Below are positions 24,052 through 32,367 of a DNA stretch of 32,457 nt, one piece after another. Every line of letters starts with the position of its first letter. Within the stretch, counting starts at the first letter, position 1. The position numbers and the translations under genes were made by a program. The stretch comes from Acidobacteriaceae bacterium (lineage in GTDB: Bacteria > Acidobacteriota > Terriglobia > Terriglobales > Acidobacteriaceae): the NCBI GenBank assembly GCA_003138975.1, contig PLHQ01000070.1:9534-41990 (forward strand), given 5' to 3'. The notes under the pieces are model-generated. The model saw only the letters and a program-made list of their open reading frames with translations. It ran no database searches and was not told the origin of the DNA.

Positions 24052-25056
24052 TCAAAACTCCACTCGCGGGCGAGTATCGCCGAACGCTTCTCCCAGATAT
24101 CGAGACAGGACTGAAGCAAGCTCTTCGTAGTGTGTCGCGATCATCCCCAGGTGATCTCCGGGCACAGTTTCGACCTCGATCCCCTCGGCTAGGGGTGCCC
24201 AGACTGCCGCCGCATCACTAGGAAAACCCGAGCTGATCGCGGCCCGGACGAACTTTATTTTGCCACGGTAAAACCGGGGCCGGTACCGAGTTAGAGCTAG
24301 ATACGCGGCGTCCCGCACGCGCTGCATCGCCGGGGTCAACGATATCCCCGCCGGCGGTTGATAAGGCGCGCTTCCACCGGAATTTCCAAGAATGTGCAGT
24401 CCCCGTCCCGCTTGCCGCGCCGCGAGGCGCATACGCTGTCCCAACGACAGATAACGCACGTGCGGGTATGCATCCAGCATGGCCAGGAGCGCAATTTTCT
24501 CCCCATTTGCGGAAAGGCGTTGGGCCATTTCCAACGCGACGAGGCCGCCAAGCGAGTAACCCATCAGGACGTATGGACCGTGAGGTTGCAATTCCCTGAC
24601 CGCGTCGAGATAAAACTGGGCCATATCTTCGATACGCTCCAACGGTTCGTCCACCCCATCAATGCCCCTCGATTGCATCCCGTATATCGGATGGTCCGAT
24701 TCGATGTACCTTACGGGTTGGAAGAAATCCATAACGCTGCCACCGAGACCATGCGCGAGGAAAACAGGTGGCTTCCTAGCGCCGGTCTTCAGCAGTACAA
24801 GTGCTGGAAACCGCGGTGTAGCGGTTTGCTCCAGCAGGGCGGCCAAGGCTGCGATCGTAGGCGCCTCGTAGATCATGACTGGGGGCAGCTCTCGATCGCA
24901 CAACTGCGCAATTTCGTTAAATAGTTGAAGAGCTAACGAAGAATCGCCCCCAAGCTCAAAAAAGTTATCGTTGACACGGACGGACGGCAGTTGCAGCAGG
25001 CGCTGCCAAATCGAGGTAAGTACCTCGGTCGTTGACGATGTGGCTTCAGGCTTCAT
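24052..25056 (-). CDS. Carrier protein-thioesterase (PCP-TE) didomain
   Basis: A 334-residue protein. The N-terminal carrier domain (about 8-78) has ELGGDSS with phosphopantetheine site Ser39. The type-I thioesterase domain (about 85-325) has HGLGG at the oxyanion side, the GYSLGG nucleophile elbow with Ser168, Asp195 (LDAYPH) and His302 (GDHLGM). It is the termination module of an NRPS-like system without the upstream condensation or adenylation domains, made as a free protein. It would receive an acyl or aminoacyl chain on Ser39 and release it by hydrolysis or cyclisation. It is the last gene of the minus-strand cluster, 90 nt after the aminotransferase, and needs the PPTase at 30768-31526 for activation. 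Confidence 0.9.
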   Translation of the reverse strand: MKPEATSSTTEVLTSIWQRLLQLPSVRVNDNFFELGGDSSLALQLFNEIAQLCDRELPPVMIYEAPTIAALAALLEQTATPRFPALVLLKTGARKPPVFLAHGLGGSVMDFFQPVRYIESDHPIYGMQSRGIDGVDEPLERIEDMAQFYLDAVRELQPHGPYVLMGYSLGGLVALEMAQRLSANGEKIALLAMLDAYPHVRYLSLGQRMRLAARQAGRGLHILGNSGGSAPYQPPAGISLTPAMQRVRDAAYLALTRYRPRFYRGKIKFVRAAISSGFPSDAAAVWAPLAEGIEVETVPGDHLGMIATHYEELASVLSRYLGEAFGDTRPRVEF

Positions 25057-25146
25057 GCCGCACCTGATTGGCGGAGACCAAAGGGGACCACCCGCTGGAT
25101 GATTGACTGCATTCCATCGGAAGATCTTCTGTCTGGAGTTCCGGGT

Positions 25147-26043
25147 TCATGAATGTGCGAACGCCCAATAGAGTTCTCGAGCCTTGGTGTACAGTGGGCC
25201 GAAGGGGAGAGAGCGCTCACCGATGCGCGTCACCGGAACCACCTTGGAATAATTTCCGGTCGCGAAAATCTCATCTGCCTTCTCGAAATCCTGATAAGCG
25301 AGAGTTTTCTCGATCACAGTCACGCCACTTTGGCGGATTAGCCCTATCACCCTTTGGCGGGTGATGCCGGCTAGAAAGGTTCCGTTTGAAATTGGCGTGA
25401 ACACAATTCCGTCCTTCGCCATGAAAATGTTCGAAGTGGCAAGTTCGGCGACGTTGCCCAGCATGTCACAGACGATGGCATTATCGAAGCCTCGCGCATG
25501 CGCTTCAAAAAGCGAGCGAGAATTGTTGGGGTAGAGGCATCCCGCTTTCGCATCGACTGGCATGGTTTCGAGAGTTGGACGGCGATAAGGAGACAGAGTG
25601 ATGGAGAAGCCCTTGGGTGTGCGCATGGGCGCCTCGTAAATGGAAAGGCACCATCGGGTAGATTCGGGATCGTGCGCCTGAACCCATGGCCCTTCATTCT
25701 CTGCCCAATACATTGGCCTGATGTAAAGCGCGGCATCTTTGTCAAACCGCTTTATGCCTTCCCGTGCCAGCTTGACCCATTCCTCGGGCGAGACCGTCGG
25801 TTTCAGAAACAGTTTTTTGGCAGAGTCATTGACTCGCGCGCAGTGAAGTTCGAGATCCGGCGTAACCCCTTCGAACGACCTAGCGCCATCGAACACCACC
25901 GAGCAGAGCCACGCGGCATGGGTGCGTGGGCCCATGATGCCGATGTTGCCTTCGTGCCAATTCTCCTCGAAGAATGTCCACGTCTTTGACCAAGCGGTTC
26001 CGAGTGGCAATCGACTCCTCCGTGCTGGGAGCTTAACTTCCAT
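25147..26043 (-). CDS. Class-IV PLP aminotransferase (branched-chain aminotransferase-like)
   Basis: A 298-residue fold-type IV enzyme. Lys166 in DAKAGCLYPNN is the PLP Lys, and ELATSNIF carries the usual Glu/Ser/Asn. The GPRTHAAWL...FDGARSFEG N-terminal stretch matches the ilvE-like subgroup. These enzymes transaminate branched-chain or other hydrophobic 2-oxo acids, or D-amino acids in some members. Here it sits between a free carrier protein and a PCP-TE, which suggests it supplies or modifies an amino-acyl building block for the carrier (inference). The ATG is at 26043. The family core begins around TAWSKTW, so the first 15 residues are poorly supported and a later start is possible. Confidence 0.88.
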   Translation of the reverse strand: MEVKLPARRSRLPLGTAWSKTWTFFEENWHEGNIGIMGPRTHAAWLCSVVFDGARSFEGVTPDLELHCARVNDSAKKLFLKPTVSPEEWVKLAREGIKRFDKDAALYIRPMYWAENEGPWVQAHDPESTRWCLSIYEAPMRTPKGFSITLSPYRRPTLETMPVDAKAGCLYPNNSRSLFEAHARGFDNAIVCDMLGNVAELATSNIFMAKDGIVFTPISNGTFLAGITRQRVIGLIRQSGVTVIEKTLAYQDFEKADEIFATGNYSKVVPVTRIGERSLPFGPLYTKARELYWAFAHS

Positions 26044-26189
26044 TTCCTTTGCGAACCAGCGTTACTGCGGGCCATTGCGAAATCGATTGATCGCCGCACC
26101 GCAGCTGCCAGGTGCCCGACGAAGGGCTCGACCAGTGCAATAACCAGCGATCAAAAACGGCCTATGGCACTGCACTTTCCTTATCCCCC

Positions 26190-26489
26190 TTACGTAAATT
26201 GTGCTCGGAGAATCCGAGCCAGTTCCTCGATCGTCGGGGCCTCGTACAGCATAGCGAGCGGTAGCTTGACTCCGAACACCTGCTCAATTTGGGAGAACAT
26301 CCGAACAGCCAGCGACGAATCTCCGCCGAGGTCGAAGAAATTCTGGTCGAGATCTACGACGTCAATACCGAGTTGCTCTTGCCAGATGCGCGAGAGTCGT
26401 CTCGCGGTGTCATCTTCCATGGCGGTGACTTGAGACGGCGACACTTGGGGCAGCATTTTTGATCCGTGGATTTCTTCGGTCTTCATCAT
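26190..26489 (-). CDS. Stand-alone peptidyl/acyl carrier protein
   Basis: A 99-residue protein with one carrier domain: LSRIWQEQLG, then FFDLGGDSS with phosphopantetheine site Ser58, and YEAPTIEELARIL at the C-terminus. The LGGDSS signature is the NRPS-type PCP form rather than the fatty-acid ACP form. The ATG at 26489 is adjacent to a second ATG at 26486, so either may be used. The N-terminal 20 residues are likely a flexible tail. A TATAAT at 26577-26572 lies about 83 nt upstream. It is followed by the aminotransferase and PCP-TE genes on the same strand, with short gaps and no intervening A domain. Confidence 0.88.
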   Translation of the reverse strand: MMKTEEIHGSKMLPQVSPSQVTAMEDDTARRLSRIWQEQLGIDVVDLDQNFFDLGGDSSLAVRMFSQIEQVFGVKLPLAMLYEAPTIEELARILRAQFT

Positions 26490-26571
26490 CGGGGCTCACA
26501 CTGACGTCTCAGATTGCCGACACAAGGCGGGACGATTGCTGCGGGGGGCGCAATTTGGAACCTGCGCAGCT

Positions 26572-26577
26572 ATTATA
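26572..26577 (-). promoter_or_regulatory. Candidate -10 box upstream of the carrier-protein gene
   Basis: Minus-strand TATAAT (26577-26572) is placed about 83 nt upstream of the carrier-protein ATG, within the 247-nt gap after the aldehyde dehydrogenase. No good -35 hexamer lies 17 nt upstream. It would give the carrier, aminotransferase and PCP-TE genes their own promoter. Confidence 0.3.
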
Positions 26578-26736
26578 CTCGCAATTCACAGACCACTCTG
26601 AATCTTTTGTAACCATAACACGTTGTTACTTTCAAGCGCCGCGAGCCGTCGTTGGCTGCCTTCCGTTACCCCCGGGGAATGTTCTTCCCAGTCTCCGACA
26701 TGCATGGGGGTAAACTTTTTTGGCGCACTGCGGTTC

Positions 26737-28170
26737 TTACTTCTCCGAGGCATAACCGAGAATTGCTTTCAGTTCCAGAAATTCTTCGAGTCCTGCCTCG
26801 CCCCATTCTCTACCATTTCCCGACTGTTTGTAACCTCCGAAACAGCCTCCAAAGTCAACCCGAGCGCCATTGATGTGGACGTTCCCCGATCGAAGGCGCT
26901 TCGCCACTTGGCGCGCCCGCTGCGCGTCTCCTGATGTTACAAAGGCCGATAAGCCATAGGGAGTATCGTTCGCTATTCGGACGGCGTCATTTTCGTTTTC
27001 ATAAGGGATAATGCAGAGGACAGGTCCGAAGATCTCCTCACGGGCGATGGTCATGTCATTGCGGACATCTGCGAACACAGTGGGTTTCACGAAGTACCCC
27101 TTGTGAACGCCCTCGGGCCGTCCGAGACCACCAGCGATCAAATTCGCACCCTCCGCGATGCCTTGGTGGATCAGGCGCTCTACTTTATCGAACTGAGCTT
27201 TGCTCGCAAGCGGGCCGATACTAGTCTCCTTTGCAAATGGATCCCCAACTATGGTGGCCCCGGCTGTGCGCTTCGCCGCGACCGAAGCCTCAGCCATTTT
27301 GGATCGAGGAACAAGCATGCGAGTCGGTGCGTTGCAGGACTGTCCGGAGTTGCGGAAGCATTCCTGCACGCCCTGCTTGACTGCATTCTCGAAGTCGGAG
27401 CCATCCAGAATGATGTTGGCCGATTTGCCTCCGAGCTCCTGCGTGACCCGCTTTACGGTAGGGGCGGCGGCTACGGCTACCGCGACGCCGGCTCGCGTGG
27501 ACCCAGTGAAGGAAACCATAGCCACATCAGGATGCGACGCAATCGCAGCGCCAACCGTGGGCCCATCGCCATTCACCAAGTTGAAGACGCCATGTGGAAC
27601 AGCAGCCTCATGCAGGATTTGCGCAAATAGATAAGCAGAGAGGGGTGCAATTTCACTGGGCTTGAGAACCATGGTACATCCCGCTGCGAGTGCAGGCGCT
27701 ACCTTGCAGACGATCTGGTTCATGGGCCAGTTCCACGGGGTGATGAGTCCACACACCCCAATCGGCTCCTTTCGCATGAGAGTCGAACCCTTGAGCTCTT
27801 CAAAATCAAAGCGCTCGAGCACTTTCACGATTTCCAACAAATGTGCGAGCCCAGCAGGCGCCTGTGCCTTTCGCGATAGTGAGATAGGGGCGCCCATCTC
27901 CAGCGAAATAGTCTCGGCCATCTCCTCGATCTTCGATTGGTAAACTTCAATGATCCGGCGCAGAAGCACTAAGCGTTCATTGACGCCTGTTTCCGAATAC
28001 GACTCAAAGGCGCGTTTAGCTGCGGCCACCGCCTGGTCAACATCTGCGGCGCTGCCGAGCGCTATGCTCGCTATAGGTTCCTCGTTGGCAGGATTGATGA
28101 CTAGGAGGTCGTTGACCCCAGCCGGATCAACCCATTTCCCATCTATGTAGAATTGGCCACAGTCCTTCAT
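26737..28170 (-). CDS. NAD(P)-dependent aldehyde dehydrogenase
   Basis: A 477-residue soluble dehydrogenase of the ALDH superfamily. Family marks: TPWNWP with Asn147, the FTGS loop (221-224), general-base Glu245 in QELGGKS, nucleophile Cys279 in NSGQSCNAP, and EIFGPVL near the C-terminus. It oxidises an aldehyde to an acid; the substrate is not readable. It follows the CxxCH lipoprotein gene by only 31 nt, so they are probably cotranscribed. It precedes the carrier-protein gene by about 250 nt. In a carrier-protein cluster an ALDH could finish an aldehyde released from a thioester, or make an acid precursor (inference). Confidence 0.93.
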   Translation of the reverse strand: MKDCGQFYIDGKWVDPAGVNDLLVINPANEEPIASIALGSAADVDQAVAAAKRAFESYSETGVNERLVLLRRIIEVYQSKIEEMAETISLEMGAPISLSRKAQAPAGLAHLLEIVKVLERFDFEELKGSTLMRKEPIGVCGLITPWNWPMNQIVCKVAPALAAGCTMVLKPSEIAPLSAYLFAQILHEAAVPHGVFNLVNGDGPTVGAAIASHPDVAMVSFTGSTRAGVAVAVAAAPTVKRVTQELGGKSANIILDGSDFENAVKQGVQECFRNSGQSCNAPTRMLVPRSKMAEASVAAKRTAGATIVGDPFAKETSIGPLASKAQFDKVERLIHQGIAEGANLIAGGLGRPEGVHKGYFVKPTVFADVRNDMTIAREEIFGPVLCIIPYENENDAVRIANDTPYGLSAFVTSGDAQRARQVAKRLRSGNVHINGARVDFGGCFGGYKQSGNGREWGEAGLEEFLELKAILGYASEK

Positions 28171-28201
28171 GAGTCCTTGTTTGGTTGGGGGACCGTGATG
28201 C

Positions 28202-29386
28202 TCAATGATTGGACACCGATGCTACCGGATTCGTTGGCCTCTGATGTTCCGTCAAGGCGAGCACGGCAAAAGCCGTCGCCGCGTCGCTCATGAAGCGCCC
28301 GGTGTCCGACGACATGTGTCGTCGCTTGTTTACAGAGGAGGCGGGCCAAAAACCCTCCGCCGCATTCTGATTGCTCATCAGCCAGGAGATTCCACGCTCA
28401 AGTTGGGAATTGTCGCGGGGCACGCCTGTCTCTTGCAGGGCGAAAGTGATAACGCCGGTGGCGACGCCGTCACTGTTCCCGTCCATGGGAGTTCCATCTT
28501 CGCGGAGCCACATGTTCACGAACGAGCGAAGACTCCAACCATTCCACCTCCAGGCGATTGAAGCCAATCTCCAACCACCATCTGCCTGTTGCTTACTCAA
28601 GATCTCCTTAATGATAGCTTCCTGCTGGTCCCGCGCCAGGAGTTCCGGCAATTTGGTGGAAGCCCAGAGAAGGAAAACACGATTGATTGTGGATTGTGCT
28701 GCGCTTTCCCGATTCAGATATCCGCGCAAACGCTTGAGATTGTCCTGGATTTCGGGGGTCGATCGGTAATTCCCAGGGGCTGTCCCCACTGCGATGGCGG
28801 CCAGCGCCGCACCATAGTATGCGGAATCGTTCGCTTCCCAAGGCTCCTGGTCGAACTGAAGCCAAAACCATGAGCCCCGGTTGTCTCCCGTGGTCTGCTG
28901 TAATGCCCACATGTTGTCGAATGCTGCGCGCGCGTCGTCACTGAGCCGATCGTTCTGAGAGTCGTGGCTGGCAAGGATCAGCGCATTGAGTACAGCCTCG
29001 GTTCCACGAGACTCGGCGGTTTTGTGGTCATATCCCTGGTCGCTGTAATACGGCCCAACATCATTCCAAAGCCGTACGCGCTTGGCAACATTTTCGACCA
29101 GTCTGTGTTCATTGACTGAGGGACCTTGTTCGGTGAGTGCGGCGCGTAGGGCAGGCCGCGCGAGAGCGTAAGGCAAGGCTGTGTGACACGATATGCAGAA
29201 GGTGCCGTGATCACGGGCGGATCCAGTCCATTCCATCCACCAGGCCGCCCTGTAGTCAAGGTATGTCGCTGCGGCTTTTGGATCCCAGGAGTTGGAAACC
29301 TTGGGTGCGGTGTGCGAGCAAGCCACCATCGCTCCGGCCACGAGGCACGCCAGTAGGCCTGCTGTTCTCCGCACGCCAGCTTTCAT
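28202..29386 (-). CDS. Lipoprotein with CxxCH motif and toroid-like (squalene/prenyltransferase-type) domain
   Basis: A 394-residue protein with a signal peptide and lipobox ending at Cys23 (MVAC), so an exported lipoprotein. GTFCISCHT (62-69) is a CxxCH that could bind one c-type haem. The rest resembles an alpha/alpha toroid of the terpene-cyclase/prenyltransferase fold, with repeated motifs such as QQADGGWRLAS, WNGWSLRSF and ISWLMSNQNAAEGFW. Catalytic DxDD of squalene-hopene cyclase is not seen, so cyclase activity is unlikely. A periplasmic haem-bearing toroid protein beside a PCP-type cluster is unusual. It is 31 nt upstream of the ALDH gene and about 100 nt after the GT2 gene. Function unknown. 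Confidence 0.75.
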   Translation of the reverse strand: MKAGVRRTAGLLACLVAGAMVACSHTAPKVSNSWDPKAAATYLDYRAAWWMEWTGSARDHGTFCISCHTALPYALARPALRAALTEQGPSVNEHRLVENVAKRVRLWNDVGPYYSDQGYDHKTAESRGTEAVLNALILASHDSQNDRLSDDARAAFDNMWALQQTTGDNRGSWFWLQFDQEPWEANDSAYYGAALAAIAVGTAPGNYRSTPEIQDNLKRLRGYLNRESAAQSTINRVFLLWASTKLPELLARDQQEAIIKEILSKQQADGGWRLASIAWRWNGWSLRSFVNMWLREDGTPMDGNSDGVATGVITFALQETGVPRDNSQLERGISWLMSNQNAAEGFWPASSVNKRRHMSSDTGRFMSDAATAFAVLALTEHQRPTNPVASVSNH

Positions 29387-29491
29387 TGGGATTGCTCCTC
29401 AATATCGTTTCAACGATGACCCCACAACGTACTAACCATGGCAACGGGAGGTCTCAGCCGGAACAGCCGTCCAAGGGCGGCTAGAGTTCGC

Positions 29492-30406
29492 CTAAACGTT
29501 CCCGGCAAACCCAAGCCGCAGACACTGGTAACCAAAGGATATCACCCGCTGAAATGCCTGCCTCACAACCAGCACGAACCAAGCTGATCTTCCGATAGAA
29601 TCCTGGCCAGCAGCCTTCCACATGGACCAAAGCAATCGCAGGCGTTCCCGATGAGTCACTCGAATTTTCACTCCCTTCGACGCGATAATGTCATACGCCC
29701 TTCGCTCCAGATAGACGGACCGAATATCCTTCCGGAGGCATCCCATCAAAGAGAGTGGGATGGCATGTTCGACAACTGCATCGGGGACGAAGAGGGGGAG
29801 TTCCCCAACCTGCATCAAATTGGCCAGCAAGAGAGTGTCTTCGGCTCTAAGCGCGACTGGATCGAACACATCGGTTTCGATGCCCAACCGGGCGCGTCGA
29901 ATGGCGAATCCAGCCGTGTTCAAGTACCGAATGCGAGCATCTGGCTGGAGCATGAGGCTTTGAAAGGTTGTGAGCCTTAAATCTTCTGCCCTCCCAACGA
30001 GGCTGGAGGAATTTCCCACGAGCCGAAGTTGAAAACAATCATGTTGGGGTGAGTGAGCGATTGTTGAATTCAGCGCGGCTAGACAGTTTATGCCAAGTCT
30101 GCAGTCAGCATCAGCAAATAGCAGCACTGTCCCTTTGGAAGTCCGAATTCCCCGATTTCTTGCACTCGGAATGCCCCTGTGGGGTTGTCGGATTAGTGTC
30201 AACGGATAACAATAAGCCGAGGTGCGAATCTCTTCTGAGGCTATTTCCGTGCTTCCGTCGTCCACAACGATGACTTCGAAAGTGGGCGCATTCTTTTGCC
30301 CCCCCAGGGACTGTAGACACTGCTCAAGCGGTAGCCAATCGTTGTAAACGGGTATGACAATGCTGAACAGCGGTGTCGCGGTAGAGTTCTGTTCGCACTG
30401 AATCAT
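29492..30406 (-). CDS. Family 2 glycosyltransferase (non-processive)
   Basis: A 304-residue GT-A-fold enzyme: FSIVIPVYND (14-23), VVDDGST, and the DxD-containing FADADCRL. It lacks the Q-x-x-R-W of processive synthases and has no clear membrane helices, so it is probably a soluble or peripheral transferase that adds one sugar. Its position between the PPTase and the lipoprotein on the same strand suggests it could glycosylate the cluster product or an envelope partner. The ATG at 30406 opens just after a degraded region on the other strand. The donor and acceptor are unknown. Confidence 0.85.
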   Translation of the reverse strand: MIQCEQNSTATPLFSIVIPVYNDWLPLEQCLQSLGGQKNAPTFEVIVVDDGSTEIASEEIRTSAYCYPLTLIRQPHRGIPSARNRGIRTSKGTVLLFADADCRLGINCLAALNSTIAHSPQHDCFQLRLVGNSSSLVGRAEDLRLTTFQSLMLQPDARIRYLNTAGFAIRRARLGIETDVFDPVALRAEDTLLLANLMQVGELPLFVPDAVVEHAIPLSLMGCLRKDIRSVYLERRAYDIIASKGVKIRVTHRERLRLLWSMWKAAGQDSIGRSAWFVLVVRQAFQRVISFGYQCLRLGFAGNV

Positions 30407-30767
30407 GGCCGTTTAGGGCTGCCGCCCGGCAGGTTCGCCTTGAGGAATGTAGGATTGCACACTCAACGGTGAAATCAAAGTTTGCTCGTGGGTACTTTAG
30501 TTTCCGCTCCAGTTTGGGCTAATTTGGCAGCCGGCTTCGAAGTCGAGACCGTGCCAGGAACTCACTTGGACATGGTCACAACGCACTTCGAAGGTCTTGC
30601 CGCTGTGCTTACTCGCTATGCGAAAGAAGCGCTCTGCGAGTAATAAAGCCGGAACTGCTCGTGGCTGGAAAGCGGACTTCGCAAGTTGCTTTTCCTACAC
30701 GCGAATGACACGTGGCGATAGGCTAGATACGGCGACCTTTTCTCGCAAGTGCACTGCACCGAACCGA
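30407..30767. other. Intergenic region with thioesterase relic
   Basis: The 361-nt gap between the GT2 start and the PPTase stop. It holds the plus-strand thioesterase relic (30465-30643). From 30644 to 30767 nothing recognisable is seen. Confidence 0.4.
30465..30643 (+). pseudogene. Relic of a second NRPS-type thioesterase C-terminus
   Basis: Plus-strand reading gives APVWANLAAGFEVETVPG, then THLDMVTTHFEGLAAVLTRY and AKEALCE, and a stop at 30641. This parallels the end of the PCP-TE protein (VWAPLAEGIEVETVPGDHLG, then HYEELASVLSRYLGEAF), including the catalytic-His region (GTH against GDH). Just upstream, GEIK and a shifted FAR match the GKIKFVR of the same protein, but in different frames, showing frameshifts. 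No start, no nucleophile elbow and no carrier domain remain. It is a fossil of an extra thioesterase gene on the opposite strand to the surviving cluster. Confidence 0.65.
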
Positions 30768-31526
30768 TCAGCGGTCGTCCGATGGGCTCCAGTTCCAACA
30801 ACGCAACTTCCAACCTCTGCCTTCCCCGACCAGAGCTCCGACGTGCTGAGGGTCCGGACGAAGAGAACGTATACTCCAATGGAGCCCGTCCGTTGTATGC
30901 AAGCGCTCAGGCTTTCCGGGTGTGAGCGTGACGTGAAAGCTCTTGAGAGGAACATGCAATCCCTCGCCCCTTGCTTTGACGTATGCCTCCTTACGTGTCC
31001 AGCAAAGAAAAAAGCCTTCGTCTTGCAAAGACGGCGACAGGCTCCGTAATTCCATCACCTCTTGCGAAGAAAAGTAACGTTCGGCAATCTCCTCGCCAGC
31101 GAACTTCCGGACTAGCTCCACATCAACTCCCAAATGCCGTCCAATGGCGAACGCAAGCAATGCCACGTCGTGCGAATGCGAGACGTTGAACTGAACCGAT
31201 TGCTGTGGTAACTCCGTGCGTAAAGTCGGTTTGCCTTGAGGACCGTAATCGAATTCGAGGTACCCTGGCGCCCGGTTCACGTACCCACCCAGCAGTTCGC
31301 GCAGGATTCCCCGGGTGGCAATAAAACGATTCCGGTCCCGTTGCAAAAAGAAACGGTCCGCTCGCGCTTTCTCATCAATGGAGAGTACTGCTTCGAGTTG
31401 ACGAAGCACTGTCTCTTCGCAGTCGAGATAGGCACGCCAGACATGAATCTCGTCTTCGGAGAGCTCGAGCCGTTCCGGGCTCAAACTCCAAGAGTTATTG
31501 TCGGACGTAGGATGATTCTTCTGCAT
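30768..31526 (-). CDS. Sfp-type 4'-phosphopantetheinyl transferase
   Basis: A 252-residue enzyme that loads the phosphopantetheine arm from CoA onto carrier proteins. Family marks are the HLGVDVELV stretch with Mg-binding Asp residues, and WTRKEAYVKARGEGL with the Lys/Glu of the WxxKEAxxK motif. FNVSHSHD supplies the usual substrate-binding His. The ATG at 31526 has AAGGA about 9 nt upstream. It is the most upstream gene of the minus-strand cluster and is the natural activator of Ser58 of the free carrier and Ser39 of the PCP-TE. The Sfp type fits secondary-metabolite carriers. Confidence 0.93.
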   Translation of the reverse strand: MQKNHPTSDNNSWSLSPERLELSEDEIHVWRAYLDCEETVLRQLEAVLSIDEKARADRFFLQRDRNRFIATRGILRELLGGYVNRAPGYLEFDYGPQGKPTLRTELPQQSVQFNVSHSHDVALLAFAIGRHLGVDVELVRKFAGEEIAERYFSSQEVMELRSLSPSLQDEGFFLCWTRKEAYVKARGEGLHVPLKSFHVTLTPGKPERLHTTDGLHWSIRSLRPDPQHVGALVGEGRGWKLRCWNWSPSDDR

Positions 31527-31617
31527 TCAAGAGTCCTTGTCATGCTAATTGAGCTTCAGCTCTGTGTGCCAATCAGTTGCGGCCGAGCCCGACTGTTTTT
31601 ACTGTCATTGTCGAGGA

Positions 31618-32367
31618 GTGATGGATCGCGGCATTCCGAGCGAAGAGATTTTGCGGGAGATGCAAGCCAAAGAGACGGCCATGCGCCGCCAGCGTCTGTC
31701 CCGCCTCCTCAAAAAGCTCCGTGCCATGCGCCGAAGCCTTCCTTCCCTGGTCCAGTTGCTGATGCGTTTGGGCGCCGCGAAATCGGCAGCGGGCCGCGCC
31801 TTCCAGTTCGTGCACCTGCAAGTGCCCGCCGAAGGCCAGGAGGTAACGCGGAAAACGTTCCAGTTTCGTGTGGACAAGAAAAAACTCCAAGCGGCGGAAG
31901 GGCGTGACGGACACTACTTACTGCGCTCCAACCTGACCGCCGGAGATCCCAGTGTCCTGTGGGCGCGCTACGTGCAGCTGACGCAGATCGAATCGGTCTT
32001 CCGATCTCTCAAGAGTGAACTCGGCATACGCCCCATCTACCATCAACTGGAGCATCGGGCCGACGCTCACATTCTGATTGCCTTTCTCGCCTACTGCTTG
32101 CAAGTGACGCTAAAGCAGCGTCTCTTGTTGCACGCCCCAGGGTTGACGCCCACGGCGGTGCTGGAGAAGTTGGCCGAAATCCAAATGATCGACGTCTGGA
32201 TTCCTACTGTCGATCAACGGTGGTTAATTCTACCGCGCTATACGCAACCTTCCTCCGACACCAAGCTGCTCATCGAGAAGCTGAGACTGGAGTTGCCGAG
32301 CCAGCCGCCACCGCGGCTCACTGCGCAAAAAGACAGCACGGAAATCGAGCTACAGACCGTCCGGTAG
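31618..32367 (+). pseudogene. IS1634/IS4-type transposase, N-terminally truncated and internally deleted
   Basis: The C-terminal half of a DDE transposase of the IS1634/IS4 type: DGHYLLRSNLTAGDP, the QLTQIESVFRSLKSELGIRP stretch with the catalytic Glu region, and HILIAFLAYCLQVTLKQR. VMDRGIPSEEILREM at the start matches the family's middle segment, but it is joined directly to KETAMRRQRL. From memory of the family a stretch of roughly 60-70 residues should lie between them. The N-terminal catalytic Asp region is missing. The upstream flank (before about 31610) has no homology. Near the right edge, AACTGCGAAAGTT looks like an insertion-sequence end. Confidence 0.75.
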
